In this document: piece by piece, positions 1 to 6,074 of the stretch
Position numbering within the stretch: the first letter of the stretch is position 1
How the letters are laid out: the number at the start of each line of letters is the position of its first letter
NCBI GenBank assembly: GCA_016875955.1
Contig: VGOH01000060.1
Location: 1-6,957, forward strand
Direction of reading: 5' to 3'
DNA length: 6,957 bases
From: Chloroflexota bacterium
Lineage (GTDB): Bacteria; Chloroflexota; Dehalococcoidia; Dehalococcoidales; RBG-16-60-22
The notes under the pieces: model-generated
What the model saw: only the letters and a program-made list of their open reading frames with translations
What the model was told of the DNA's origin: nothing
Database searches by the model: none
Translations under genes and position numbers: made by a program

Positions 1-531
1 CAGATAGTGGCTGCGGTAAGGCAGAGCGGCTGCCCGGTGGAGGTAGTCGGCATATTCGTCAACTCCCAGGCGACAACGGTAAACCTGATTGCTAGGAGCT
101 GTTACCTGGACCGGGTGCAGTTGAGCGGCGACGAGTCCTGGGAGTACTGTCGGGATATTGTCCGGCCATTGATAAAAGCGGTCAGGATAAAGCGCGGGCA
201 GACTCTGACGGAGGTCCTTGCCCATCTACAGGAAGGGATAAAAGTCCTGTCCGGCCAGAAATATACTTTCTTACTGGACTCGCAGGCCAGGGGCAAGTAT
301 GGCGGCACGGGAAAAGTGGTCGACTGGAACCTGGCCAGGCAGGTGGCCAGGGAATTCCCGGTGCTCCTGGCCGGTGGTCTGACGCCGGAAAACGTCGCTC
401 AGGCGCTTAAAAGGGTGAGCCCCTGGGGCGTTGACGTTTCATCGGGCGTGGAGGTGGGCGGGAAAAAACATATCTCCCGAATCAGGGCTTTTATCAGTGC
501 GGTACGGAGGTTTGATGAAAAAGCAGGATAG
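1..531 (+). CDS. trpF: Phosphoribosylanthranilate isomerase TrpF, 5'-truncated by window edge
   Basis: TrpF is a cytoplasmic TIM-barrel enzyme of tryptophan synthesis; it isomerises phosphoribosylanthranilate to the carboxyphenylamino-deoxyribulose phosphate that TrpC uses. The frame is open from base 1, giving 176 residues before TAG at 529-531. Family members are about 200-210 residues and begin with a KICG motif holding the catalytic cysteine; that part is missing here, so the gene starts upstream. The GTG at position 7 is therefore an internal valine. Visible motifs, numbered from the first codon, are VQLSGDE (39-45), LLDS with the likely catalytic Asp93, GKYGGTGKVVDW (98-109), LAGGLTPENV and GVDVSSGVE, which bind the phosphate. 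The family usually has VQLHG; here the His is Ser42. The 3' end overlaps trpB by 17 bases, so translation is probably coupled. Identification is firm. Confidence 0.93.
   Translation, partial: QIVAAVRQSGCPVEVVGIFVNSQATTVNLIARSCYLDRVQLSGDESWEYCRDIVRPLIKAVRIKRGQTLTEVLAHLQEGIKVLSGQKYTFLLDSQARGKYGGTGKVVDWNLARQVAREFPVLLAGGLTPENVAQALKRVSPWGVDVSSGVEVGGKKHISRIRAFISAVRRFDEKAG
506..510 (+). promoter_or_regulatory. Shine-Dalgarno sequence for trpB inside trpF
   Basis: GGAGG lies four bases before the ATG at 515. The frame is also open upstream to 431, but that extension simply reads through trpF in another frame and does not resemble any TrpB N-terminus. This site and the family-typical start decide for 515. 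The spacing is a little short. Confidence 0.6.
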
Positions 532-1714
532 TCCCGATGCCCGCGGTTACTTTGGCGATTACGGAGGCCGTTTCGTTCCGGAAACGTTGATGGCGGCTTT
601 AGATGAGCTTGAGCAGGCCTACCAGGAAGCCAGCCTGGACAAAAGTTTTCAGGACGATTTCCGGCACCTTTGTCGCCAGTACATCGGCCGGCCCACCCCC
701 CTGTATCATGCCCAGCAGCTATCACGGCAGGCCAGCGGCGCCACCATCCTGCTGAAAAGGGAGGACCTGGCGCACACCGGGGCGCACAAGATTAACAACG
801 CGGTGGGGCAGGCGCTGCTGGCCCGGCGCATGGGCAAGAAACGCATCATTGCCGAGACTGGCGCCGGCCAGCACGGCGTGGCCGTGGCCGCTGCCTGTGC
901 CCTGCTCGGGCTGGACGCTATCGTCTACATGGGCGAGGAGGACATCGCGCGGCAGTCGCCCAATGTCCACCGCATGAAGCTGATGGGTGCCGAGGTCCGC
1001 GCCGTGTCCTCGGGCAGTCGCACCCTCAAAGACGCCATAAATGAGGCCATTCGCGACTGGGTTACCAATGTCGGCGACACCTACTACCTGCTCGGCTCGG
1101 TGGTGGGACCTCATCCGTACCCGCTGATTGTCCGCGATTTCCAGGCGATAATCGGACGGGAAACCAGGGAGCAGATGCTGGCCATGTATAAGCGCCTGCC
1201 CGACTATCTTATTGCCTGCGTGGGCGGGGGCAGCAACAGCATTGGCCTCTTTCAACCTTTTTTCAACGACAGCGAAGTAAAATTCATCGGCGTCGAGGCG
1301 GGGGGAAAGGGCCTGAAAACAAAAAAGCACGCGGCAACCCTGACTGCGGGCAGGGCGGGCGTGCTGCACGGGGCCAAATCCTACCTTCTGGAAGACAGCA
1401 ATGGCCAGATAAGCGAGACCCACAGCATCGCCCCCGGGCTTGACTATCCGGGCGTGGGGCCGGAGCACAGCTATTATAAAGACATCGGCCGCGCCCGCTA
1501 CGTTGCCGTTACCGACCGTCAAGCGGTGGAAGGTTTCCAGCTGCTCAGTGCCACGGAAGGTATCATCCCGGCCCTTGAGCCAGCCCACGCCATATATTAT
1601 GCTGCCAGGCTGGCGGCTGACCTGCCCGCTGATAAAATCATCGTGGTCAACCTTTCCGGCCGCGGTGATAAAGACCTGGCCATTGTCGCCAGCTTTATGG
1701 ATAAGAAATCATGA
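515..1714 (+). CDS. trpB: Tryptophan synthase beta chain TrpB
   Basis: TrpB condenses indole with L-serine to tryptophan using pyridoxal phosphate (PLP), and works as an alpha2beta2 complex with TrpA in the cytoplasm. The protein is 399 residues, the usual length for the canonical (TrpB1) type. The N-terminal GYFGDYGGRFVPETL motif is at residues 11-25. HKINNA at 91-96 contains the PLP Schiff-base Lys92. AETGAGQHG at 113-121 includes the catalytic Glu114. GGGSN at 237-241 binds the cofactor phosphate, and LSGRGDKD near 380 carries the serine that contacts the pyridine nitrogen. No key residue is missing. ATG 515 is chosen over upstream in-frame codons because of the GGAGG site and because the protein then begins as the family does. 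It overlaps trpF by 17 bases and trpA by ATGA, consistent with one operon. Confidence 0.97.
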   Translation: MKKQDSPDARGYFGDYGGRFVPETLMAALDELEQAYQEASLDKSFQDDFRHLCRQYIGRPTPLYHAQQLSRQASGATILLKREDLAHTGAHKINNAVGQALLARRMGKKRIIAETGAGQHGVAVAAACALLGLDAIVYMGEEDIARQSPNVHRMKLMGAEVRAVSSGSRTLKDAINEAIRDWVTNVGDTYYLLGSVVGPHPYPLIVRDFQAIIGRETREQMLAMYKRLPDYLIACVGGGSNSIGLFQPFFNDSEVKFIGVEAGGKGLKTKKHAATLTAGRAGVLHGAKSYLLEDSNGQISETHSIAPGLDYPGVGPEHSYYKDIGRARYVAVTDRQAVEGFQLLSATEGIIPALEPAHAIYYAARLAADLPADKIIVVNLSGRGDKDLAIVASFMDKKS

Positions 1715-2486
1715 GCCAGATTGCCGCCGTTTTCAAACCAGATTCTAAAGCGCTCATCGCCTACCTAACGGTCGGCTACCCTGACCTTGAGATAACTGAA
1801 AAGGCAGCCATCGCCCTGGCCAGAAATGGCGTAGACATTATTGAACTGGGTATACCTTTTTCCGACCCCCTCGCTGATGGCACTACCATTCAGCGGGCCA
1901 GCTACCGGGCGCTTCAGCATGGCACCACGCCCCGGCAATGCCTGAAGATAGCCGAACAAATCCACCGCGAAATCAACACGCCCTTGATTTTCATGACCTA
2001 TTACAACCCGGCCTATCATTTCGGACTTGACGCCTTCTGCCGGCAATGCGCCGACGCCGGCGTGAGCGGCCTGATTGTCCCCGACCTGCCCCCGGAAGAA
2101 GGGCCGGAACTGGAAGCGGTCGCCCAGAAGAATAAACTGGACCTCATCTATCTGCTCGCCCCCACCAGCAGCGATGAACGTATCCGGCTGGTAGCGGAGC
2201 ACTCCCATGGGTTTATCTATCTGGTATCGGTGACTGGCGTCACCGGCGCCAGAGACAGGCTGCCCGAAATCTGGACGGGTTTATCGCCCGGGTCAGAAAG
2301 CAGACCGTAAAGCCGCTGTGTGTTGGCTTCGGGGTATCCAATGCCGAGCAGGCACAGCAACTGGCAAAAATAGCTGACGGCGTGATTGTGGGCAGCCGCA
2401 TAATTCAGCTCCTTGAGGCCGACACCTCGCTGAAAGAGCTGGTTGACTTCACCAGACAGCTCAGGCGGGCGCTGGATAATTTATAA
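1711..2486 (+). pseudogene. trpA: Tryptophan synthase alpha chain TrpA, frameshifted (one base missing near 2267-2271)
   Basis: TrpA cleaves indole-3-glycerol phosphate to indole, which is channelled to TrpB. The start ATG overlaps the trpB stop as ATGA. The first frame reads 199 residues to a TAA at 2308-2310, but family similarity ends at RDRLPE, codon 186. From CTG at 2271 another frame reads 71 residues to TAA at 2484-2486, containing LCVGFGVSNAEQ and ADGVIVGSRI, the normal C-terminal phosphate-binding loops. Adding one A to the AAA at 2267-2269 would give GAA AAT CTG and a 258-residue protein, close to the usual 255-270. In the first part, Glu45 in IELGIPFSDP and Asp56 in PLADG are the expected catalytic acids, and SVTGVTGAR is intact. 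As written, the product would lack its last two phosphate-binding loops and should be inactive. With trpF and trpB intact, a sequencing or assembly error is at least as likely as a true pseudogene. Confidence 0.9.
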
Positions 2487-2509
2487 AACGCTTAAGTGGC
2501 CTTGCCTTT

Positions 2510-3271
2510 TTATGGCGCGGCAACTTTATTTCTGAGCGTGCCGATGCCCTCTATCTCCACTTCAATGACATCGCCCACCTTCACCGGGCACAGGCCTCCC
2601 CCAGGTGTCCCCGTCCAGACCACGTCTCCGGGCTGTAACGTCATGAACGCCGAGATGTAGCTGACCAGTTTCCCAACTTTAAAAAGCATCTGGCTGGTGT
2701 TGCTGTCCTGCTGCAGTTTATTGTTAAATCGGCTTTTAATTTTCAGGTGGCTGGGGTCAAGGCTGGTCACCAGGAAGGGGCCCAGCGCTCCAGAGGTATC
2801 AAAGCCCTTGGACCGGGTCAGGCGCCCGTCTTTCTCGGTAATGTCGGGGGCGGTGAAATCGTTGCCGCAGGTGTAGCCGAGGACATAATCCATCGCCTTC
2901 TCCTCGGGCACATCTTTAGCCTGGCGCTTGATGACGAAGCACAGCTCCCCTTCATAGCATAAGTTCCGGGATATCCTGGGGTATATCACGTTATCTTCCG
3001 GGCCGATGATAGTGTGCAATGGCTTATAGAACAGCGCTGGCTCTTTGGGCGGCTCCCAGCCCAGCTCTTTAATATGGTCCATGTAGTTCATACCGCAGGC
3101 GACGGTGATGCGGGGCTTAACCGGGGCCAAAAGCTTCACCTCTTTAAGTTGACACAACCTGGCCCCCTTTTTGAATTCCCCGTAAAGGCTGCCTTCAAGA
3201 GAGTAAATGCCTTCACCCTCCACAATCCCCCATTTTGGCCTGCCCTGCCACTTGAAACGCGCTAGTTTCAT
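2510..3271 (-). CDS. Fumarylacetoacetate hydrolase (FAH) family protein
   Basis: The 253-residue protein belongs to the FAH superfamily, metal-dependent enzymes that hydrolyse, decarboxylate or isomerise acylpyruvate-type 2-oxo acids (FAHD1-like acylpyruvases, 5-carboxymethyl-2-hydroxymuconate isomerase, homoprotocatechuate-pathway enzymes). The exact substrate cannot be read from sequence. A short N-terminal region (about 1-50) precedes the catalytic domain. NYMDHIKELG at 62-71 carries the His66/Glu69 pair that matches the FAHD1 catalytic dyad. YEGELCFVI at 106-114 supplies metal ligands Glu107 and Glu109, and GNDFTAPD supplies Asp138. SKGFDTSGALGP (154-165) and WTGTPGG (219-225) are further family motifs. 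The ATG at 3271-3269 is preceded by AAAGGAGG with six bases between GGAGG and ATG. The gene stands alone, converging on trpA with a 23-base gap and diverging from the pxp cluster, so it is not obviously part of either pathway. Confidence 0.93.
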   Translation of the reverse strand: MKLARFKWQGRPKWGIVEGEGIYSLEGSLYGEFKKGARLCQLKEVKLLAPVKPRITVACGMNYMDHIKELGWEPPKEPALFYKPLHTIIGPEDNVIYPRISRNLCYEGELCFVIKRQAKDVPEEKAMDYVLGYTCGNDFTAPDITEKDGRLTRSKGFDTSGALGPFLVTSLDPSHLKIKSRFNNKLQQDSNTSQMLFKVGKLVSYISAFMTLQPGDVVWTGTPGGGLCPVKVGDVIEVEIEGIGTLRNKVAAP

Positions 3272-3288
3272 GGCTTTCCTCCTTTACT

Positions 3289-3316
3289 GCCTTACCGTAT
3301 ACTATCAGCGTAAGGC
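3289..3316. repeat. Inverted repeat in the FAH-gene leader, possible operator or mRNA hairpin
   Basis: GCCTTAC at 3289-3295 is matched by GTAAGGC at 3310-3316, a perfect 7-base inverted repeat around a 14-base centre that itself contains the palindrome GTATAC at 3297-3302. It lies between the predicted -10 box and the ribosome binding site, where a repressor could block transcription or a hairpin could form in the leader. Such repeats can also arise by chance. Confidence 0.35.
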
Positions 3317-3330
3317 CGTTTTATTTTATC

Positions 3331-3358
3331 ATTATATGCAAAAAGATAACACGGTAAA
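3331..3358 (-). promoter_or_regulatory. Sigma-70-type promoter for the FAH-family gene
   Basis: On the minus strand, TTTACC (3358-3353; four of six to TTGACA) is followed after 16 bases by a perfect TATAAT (3336-3331). Transcription would start near 3324, giving a leader of about 53 bases with a strong AAAGGAGG site before the ATG at 3271. Position and quality make this the best promoter candidate in the window; it is a prediction from consensus only. Confidence 0.6.
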
Positions 3359-3405
3359 AACACCTGGTACTACTTGCAAATGGTTGTTTTTTACTACCCC
3401 CTTAG

Positions 3406-3464
3406 TCCCCCTCTCAAACAGGTCTGTCTTTGGCGCTCCAGTTTAATCATGTTTGAGAGGGGGA
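3406..3464. repeat. Long hairpin 1 of the intergenic element (15-bp perfect arms)
   Basis: TCCCCCTCTCAAACA at 3406-3420 is the exact reverse complement of TGTTTGAGAGGGGGA at 3450-3464, with a 29-base loop. No run of T follows either arm closely enough for a typical intrinsic terminator, although ATTTTT follows at 3468-3473. Confidence 0.8.
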
Positions 3465-3473
3465 GAGATTTTT

Positions 3474-3496
3474 GAGAGTGGGCGGAGCCCCCTCTC
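3474..3496. repeat. Short hairpin 2 of the intergenic element
   Basis: GAGAGTGGG at 3474-3482 pairs with CCCCCTCTC at 3488-3496 at eight of nine positions, leaving a five-base loop (CGGAG). Its arms are variants of the same GAGAG/CTCTC sequence used by the flanking hairpins, so alternative long-range pairings are possible. Confidence 0.6.
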
Positions 3497-3504
3497 CTCT
3501 AGAC

Positions 3505-3564
3505 TCCCCTCTCCAGCCATTAGGGCCCGTGGTCATTTACCAGCAATTCTGGCTGGAGAGGGGG
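3505..3564. repeat. Long hairpin 3 of the intergenic element (14-bp perfect arms)
   Basis: CCCCTCTCCAGCCA at 3506-3519 is the exact reverse complement of TGGCTGGAGAGGGG at 3550-3563, with an extra T-G wobble outside (3505/3564) and a 30-base loop. The loop can itself fold at TGGT/ACCA or CCAG/CTGG. The arm and loop sizes nearly equal those of hairpin 1, which suggests repeated units. Confidence 0.8.
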
Positions 3565-3572
3565 CAGGGGTA

Positions 3573-3747
3573 AGGCGTCAACTGCCAACCAAAGGCAAAT
3601 AATAAATTAATAACTTCTTCTCTGAATATGTCAGGCCTTTCATTTCTCGCTATTTTGCAGTAAAATATCGCCGCAGGAATTATAAATTTGAGCGGCAAAC
3701 CGGTTTATTATCTGAAACCGATTATGCGCGATGGGAGAGGTATCAAT
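3573..3747 (+). other. AT-rich leader upstream of the 5-oxoproline cluster
   Basis: This stretch separates the hairpin element from the DUF1445 gene and should hold the promoter of the downstream cluster. It is AT-rich at 3597-3665, unlike the flanking genes. I see possible boxes (TTGCAG at 3655-3660, TATAAA at 3681-3686) but their 20-base spacing is poor, so I do not call a promoter. The frame of the DUF1445 gene stays open back to a TTG at 3688, yet those 20 codons do not resemble the family. Confidence 0.4.
3733..3740 (+). promoter_or_regulatory. Ribosome binding site deciding the DUF1445 gene start
   Basis: GGGAGAGG lies seven bases before ATG 3748. It favours this start over in-frame TTG 3688 and ATG 3724, and the resulting protein begins directly with the family's N-terminal helix. 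Confidence 0.55.
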
Positions 3748-4530
3748 ATGCAGAACGAAAGTCCTAAAGATGTCAGGAAGCAGATAAGGCAGGGGAAACT
3801 TATCCGGCCCACCTGTGGCCTGGCGCCCGGCTTCACCCAGGCGAACCTGGTGGTTCTGCCCAAGGCGTATGCCTTTGATTTCCTCCTTTTCTGCCAGCGC
3901 AATCCCAAGCCCTGTCCCGTCCTGGAGGTGCTTGAGGCCGGTAAATATGAACCGGTTTTAACCGCACCCGCGGCAGATATCCGCACGGACATTCCGCTGT
4001 ATCGCGTCTATAAGGACGGCAAACTGGCGGCTGAAGTGCCGGATATCAAAAAGTACTGGAGCAGTGACTTCGTCTCTTTTCTGCTGGGATGCAGCTTCAC
4101 ATTTGAAACCGCCCTGCTCAGGGCCGGCATTGCTCTGCGCCACATCGCTGAAGGGAAAAACGTGCCCATGTTTATCACCAACATAGCCAACATTCCGGCC
4201 GGCATGTTCCGGGGGCCGCTGGTGGTAAGCATGCGCCCCATTCCCACAGATAAAGTGGTGAAGGCGGTGCAGATTACCTCGCGCTACCCCAGCGTGCATG
4301 GTGCTCCCGTCCACATCGGTGAGCCGGAGAAAATCGGCATCGCCGACATAGCCAAACCCGACTACGGTGATATCGCTGTCTTTAAAGAAAACGATGTGCC
4401 GGTATTCTGGGCCTGTGGTGTCACACCTCAGGCAGTGGCCCTGGAATCAAAGCCATCGCTAATGATTACCCACTCGCCGGGACATATGTTCATCACCGAC
4501 CTGCGGGATGATGAACTGGCGGCTTTATAA
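3748..4530 (+). CDS. DUF1445 / YcsI-type putative hydro-lyase (D-glutamate cyclase-like)
   Basis: The 260-residue protein matches the UPF0317/DUF1445 family, whose usual length is about 260. Typical blocks are GLAPGFTQANLVVLPK (24-39), AFDFLLFCQRNPKPCP (42-57), the FLLGCSFTFE block (111-120), FRGPLVVSMRPIP (154-166), SRYPSVHGAPVHIG (178-191), WACGVTPQ and THSPGHMFITD (241-251). No signal peptide or membrane segment is seen, so it is probably cytoplasmic. Bacterial members are named putative hydro-lyases and often sit beside pxpA/pxpB/pxpC; B. subtilis ycsI is an example. The same domain forms the N-terminal part of the mitochondrial D-glutamate cyclase, which makes 5-oxo-D-proline. A role in forming or interconverting 5-oxoproline-related compounds is therefore plausible but inferred. 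Its stop precedes the predicted pxpA start by 31 bases, indicating one operon. Confidence 0.9.
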   Translation: MQNESPKDVRKQIRQGKLIRPTCGLAPGFTQANLVVLPKAYAFDFLLFCQRNPKPCPVLEVLEAGKYEPVLTAPAADIRTDIPLYRVYKDGKLAAEVPDIKKYWSSDFVSFLLGCSFTFETALLRAGIALRHIAEGKNVPMFITNIANIPAGMFRGPLVVSMRPIPTDKVVKAVQITSRYPSVHGAPVHIGEPEKIGIADIAKPDYGDIAVFKENDVPVFWACGVTPQAVALESKPSLMITHSPGHMFITDLRDDELAAL

Positions 4531-4548
4531 AGATTCAGACATTCAGCT

Positions 4549-4558
4549 AAGGAGGTGG
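4549..4558 (+). promoter_or_regulatory. Strong Shine-Dalgarno sequence pointing to an ACG start for pxpA
   Basis: AAGGAGGTGG is near-perfectly complementary to the 16S rRNA tail. Six bases after GGAGG (4551-4555) is ACG at 4562-4564, and no ATG, GTG or TTG in the pxpA frame is within reach. The next upstream in-frame ATG (4508, 4511) has only a weak GGG directly adjacent. Confidence 0.7.
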
Positions 4559-4561
4559 AAA

Positions 4562-5326
4562 ACGGCCAGGACAATAGATTTCAACTGCGACCTCGGCGAG
4601 AGCTTCGGCAGCTACAAGCTCGGCCTTGACGAGCAGCTGATGCCTTATATCACCTCGGCCAATGTTGCCTGCGGTTTTCACGCCGGCGACCCGATGTGGA
4701 TGCTGCGGACCGTGGGGCTGGCGGAAAAGGCGGGCGTGGCCGTGGGCGCTCACCCCGGCCTGCCTGACCTCATCGGCTTCGGGCGCCGGGAGATGAAAAT
4801 CACGCCCGAGGAAGCCAAAAACTACGTGAAGTATCAAATCGGGGCGCTTCAGGCCTTCACCAGAAGCAAACGATTGCAACATGTGAAGCCGCACGGCGCC
4901 CTCTACAATATGGGCGTGGCCGATACAGCCATAGCCAGGGCTGTCGCCGAGGCGGTGAGTGAAGTGGATAATCGCCTGATACTGGTCGGGCTGGTCGGCT
5001 CGGCCTGGATTGAAGCTGGCGAGAAGGTCGGCCTGAAGGTAGCCCGCGAGGTCTTCGCCGACCGGGCTTTGAACCCGGATGGCACTCTGGTATCAAGGAG
5101 CAAGCCCGGCGCGGTTATTGAAGACCCGGAGCAGGTCATCGCCGCGAGCTTGAAAATGGTCATGAAGCAAAAGGCCACGGCCATCGATGGCAGCGAGATA
5201 TCGGTTAAGGCTGACACCATATGTCTGCACGGGGATACTCCAGGCGCCGTTGAGCTCGCCAGAAAGCTCAGAGAAAGGATGGAGGAGGCGGGGATTCAGG
5301 TTATACCGATGAGCCAGTTCCTCTGA
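4562..5326 (+). CDS. pxpA: 5-oxoprolinase subunit A (LamB/YcsF family), apparent ACG start
   Basis: PxpA, with PxpB and PxpC, forms the bacterial ATP-dependent 5-oxoprolinase that opens 5-oxo-L-proline to glutamate, removing a spontaneous glutamine/glutamate breakdown product. From 4562 the protein is 254 residues, the normal length. Motifs in order: IDFNCDLGESFG (5-16), ANVACGFHAGDP (33-44), GAHPGLPDLIGFGRR (62-76), VKPHGALYN (108-116), EVFADRALNPDGTLVSRS (163-180) and CLHGDTPGAV (221-230), which hold the conserved acidic and histidine residues of this family. I chose 4562 because a strong Shine-Dalgarno sequence lies six bases before it and because family members begin with Met-Ala/Lys-x-Ile-Asp-x-Asn; the codon there is ACG where ATG would be expected. 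The alternative is ATG 4508, which adds 18 non-family residues and overlaps the DUF1445 gene. Identity is firm; the start is not. Confidence 0.95.
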   Translation, partial: TARTIDFNCDLGESFGSYKLGLDEQLMPYITSANVACGFHAGDPMWMLRTVGLAEKAGVAVGAHPGLPDLIGFGRREMKITPEEAKNYVKYQIGALQAFTRSKRLQHVKPHGALYNMGVADTAIARAVAEAVSEVDNRLILVGLVGSAWIEAGEKVGLKVAREVFADRALNPDGTLVSRSKPGAVIEDPEQVIAASLKMVMKQKATAIDGSEISVKADTICLHGDTPGAVELARKLRERMEEAGIQVIPMSQFL

Positions 5327-5336
5327 TTTTCCGGCC

Positions 5337-6068
5337 ATGATTTATGATGAACCTCGGTTCCTCAGCGGCGGTGACCGGGCTGTTTTCATTGAATTTGGAA
5401 ACAGTATTGACCCGGAGGCCAATCAGCGCGTTACCGACCTCAAGCGCGCCTTAGAAGCTGCGGACATCCCCGGAGTAGTAGAGTCGGTGCCGACGTATCG
5501 CTCTCTCCTCGTCTACTTTGAACCACAGCGGATAAGCGCTGCGGAACTGCGGGAAACCATACACCACCTGCGCCGTTCCACAACCGTCCATGAACGGCCA
5601 AAGCGCAAGCTGGTGGAGATACTGGTGGCCTACGGCGGCGAGTTTGGCCCGGACCTAGAAGTGGTCGCCAGACACAATAACCTCAGCCCCGAAGAAGTCG
5701 TCCGGATACACAGCGGCGCCCGTTATTCAATTTACATGCTCGGCTTCATGCCGGGATTCCCCTATCTGGGCGGCCTGTCGCCGAAGATAGCCACGCCCCG
5801 CAAGGCCACGCCGCGCCTGAAAATACCTGCCGGCTCGGTGGGCATAGCCGGCAACCAGACCGGCATCTATCCTACCGAGAGCCCCGGCGGCTGGCAGATT
5901 ATCGGCCGGACGCCGCTCAAGCTCTTTGAACCGACTCGGGAACCGCCGGCATTGCTGTCAGCCGGCGATTATCTGACCTTCGTCCGCATCACACCCGAGG
6001 AGTTCACCGCGATTGAAAAGACCGTCCAGAACGGGACGTATCAATTAACGGCAAGGTTTATAGAATAG
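5337..6068 (+). CDS. pxpB: 5-oxoprolinase subunit B (KipI family)
   Basis: PxpB is the KipI-like subunit of 5-oxoprolinase and pairs with PxpC, as the two halves do in fused allophanate-hydrolase-type proteins. The protein has 243 residues, a normal length. The N-terminal region starts with LSGGDRAVFIEFG (9-21). The C-terminal cyclophilin-like domain shows YMLGFMPGFPYLGGL (133-147), ATPRKATPRLKIPAGSVGI (152-170), AGNQTGIYPTESPGGWQIIG (171-190) and a closing FEPTREPPALLSAGDYLTF block. His125 in VVRIHSG is typical. ATG 5337 is ten bases after the pxpA stop; no clear ribosome binding site precedes it, so translation probably depends on coupling to pxpA. In B. subtilis the homologue KipI also inhibits the sporulation kinase KinA; nothing here suggests that role. 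Confidence 0.95.
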   Translation: MIYDEPRFLSGGDRAVFIEFGNSIDPEANQRVTDLKRALEAADIPGVVESVPTYRSLLVYFEPQRISAAELRETIHHLRRSTTVHERPKRKLVEILVAYGGEFGPDLEVVARHNNLSPEEVVRIHSGARYSIYMLGFMPGFPYLGGLSPKIATPRKATPRLKIPAGSVGIAGNQTGIYPTESPGGWQIIGRTPLKLFEPTREPPALLSAGDYLTFVRITPEEFTAIEKTVQNGTYQLTARFIE

Positions 6069-6074
6069 AGGTTA

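Larger units (their letters stand above)
3395..3572. repeat. MITE-like non-coding element of three consecutive hairpins with TA at both ends
   Basis: This 178-base stretch between divergent genes has no credible ORF. Its left end reads TACCCCC and its right end reads GGGGTA. Going inwards, CCCCCTCTC on the left (from 3407) is matched by GAGAGGGGG on the right (3556-3564), so the ends form imperfect terminal inverted repeats with a small offset. Inside are three hairpins, listed separately. Non-coding, short, palindromic, and TA-flanked is the usual picture of a miniature inverted-repeat element mobilised by an IS630/Tc1-mariner-type transposase. The element family is inferred, not recognised from a named entry. 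It could alternatively be a folded intergenic RNA or a bidirectional transcription barrier between the two divergent genes. Confidence 0.5.

Noticed and set aside
722..1588. Long open frame (288 codons) on the minus strand opposite trpB
   Set aside because: It is the antisense shadow of a GC-rich gene; its translation has no family-like motifs, while trpB on the + strand is unmistakable.
2487..2512. Possible intrinsic terminator after trpA (GGCCTTGCC followed by T's)
   Set aside because: The stem has only three solid pairs plus mismatches, too weak to call; the T run also belongs to the end of the opposite-strand gene.
3395..3572. CRISPR array
   Set aside because: The repeated GAGAGG/CCTCTC blocks are inverted arms of hairpins, not evenly spaced direct repeats with unique spacers, and no cas genes are present.
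3655..3686. Promoter TTGCAG/TATAAA before the DUF1445 gene
   Set aside because: The spacing of 20 bases is outside the normal 16-18, and other box pairings in this AT-rich stretch are no better.
3688..3747. N-terminal extension of the DUF1445 protein from TTG 3688
   Set aside because: The 20 extra residues are not family-like, and a better ribosome binding site precedes ATG 3748.
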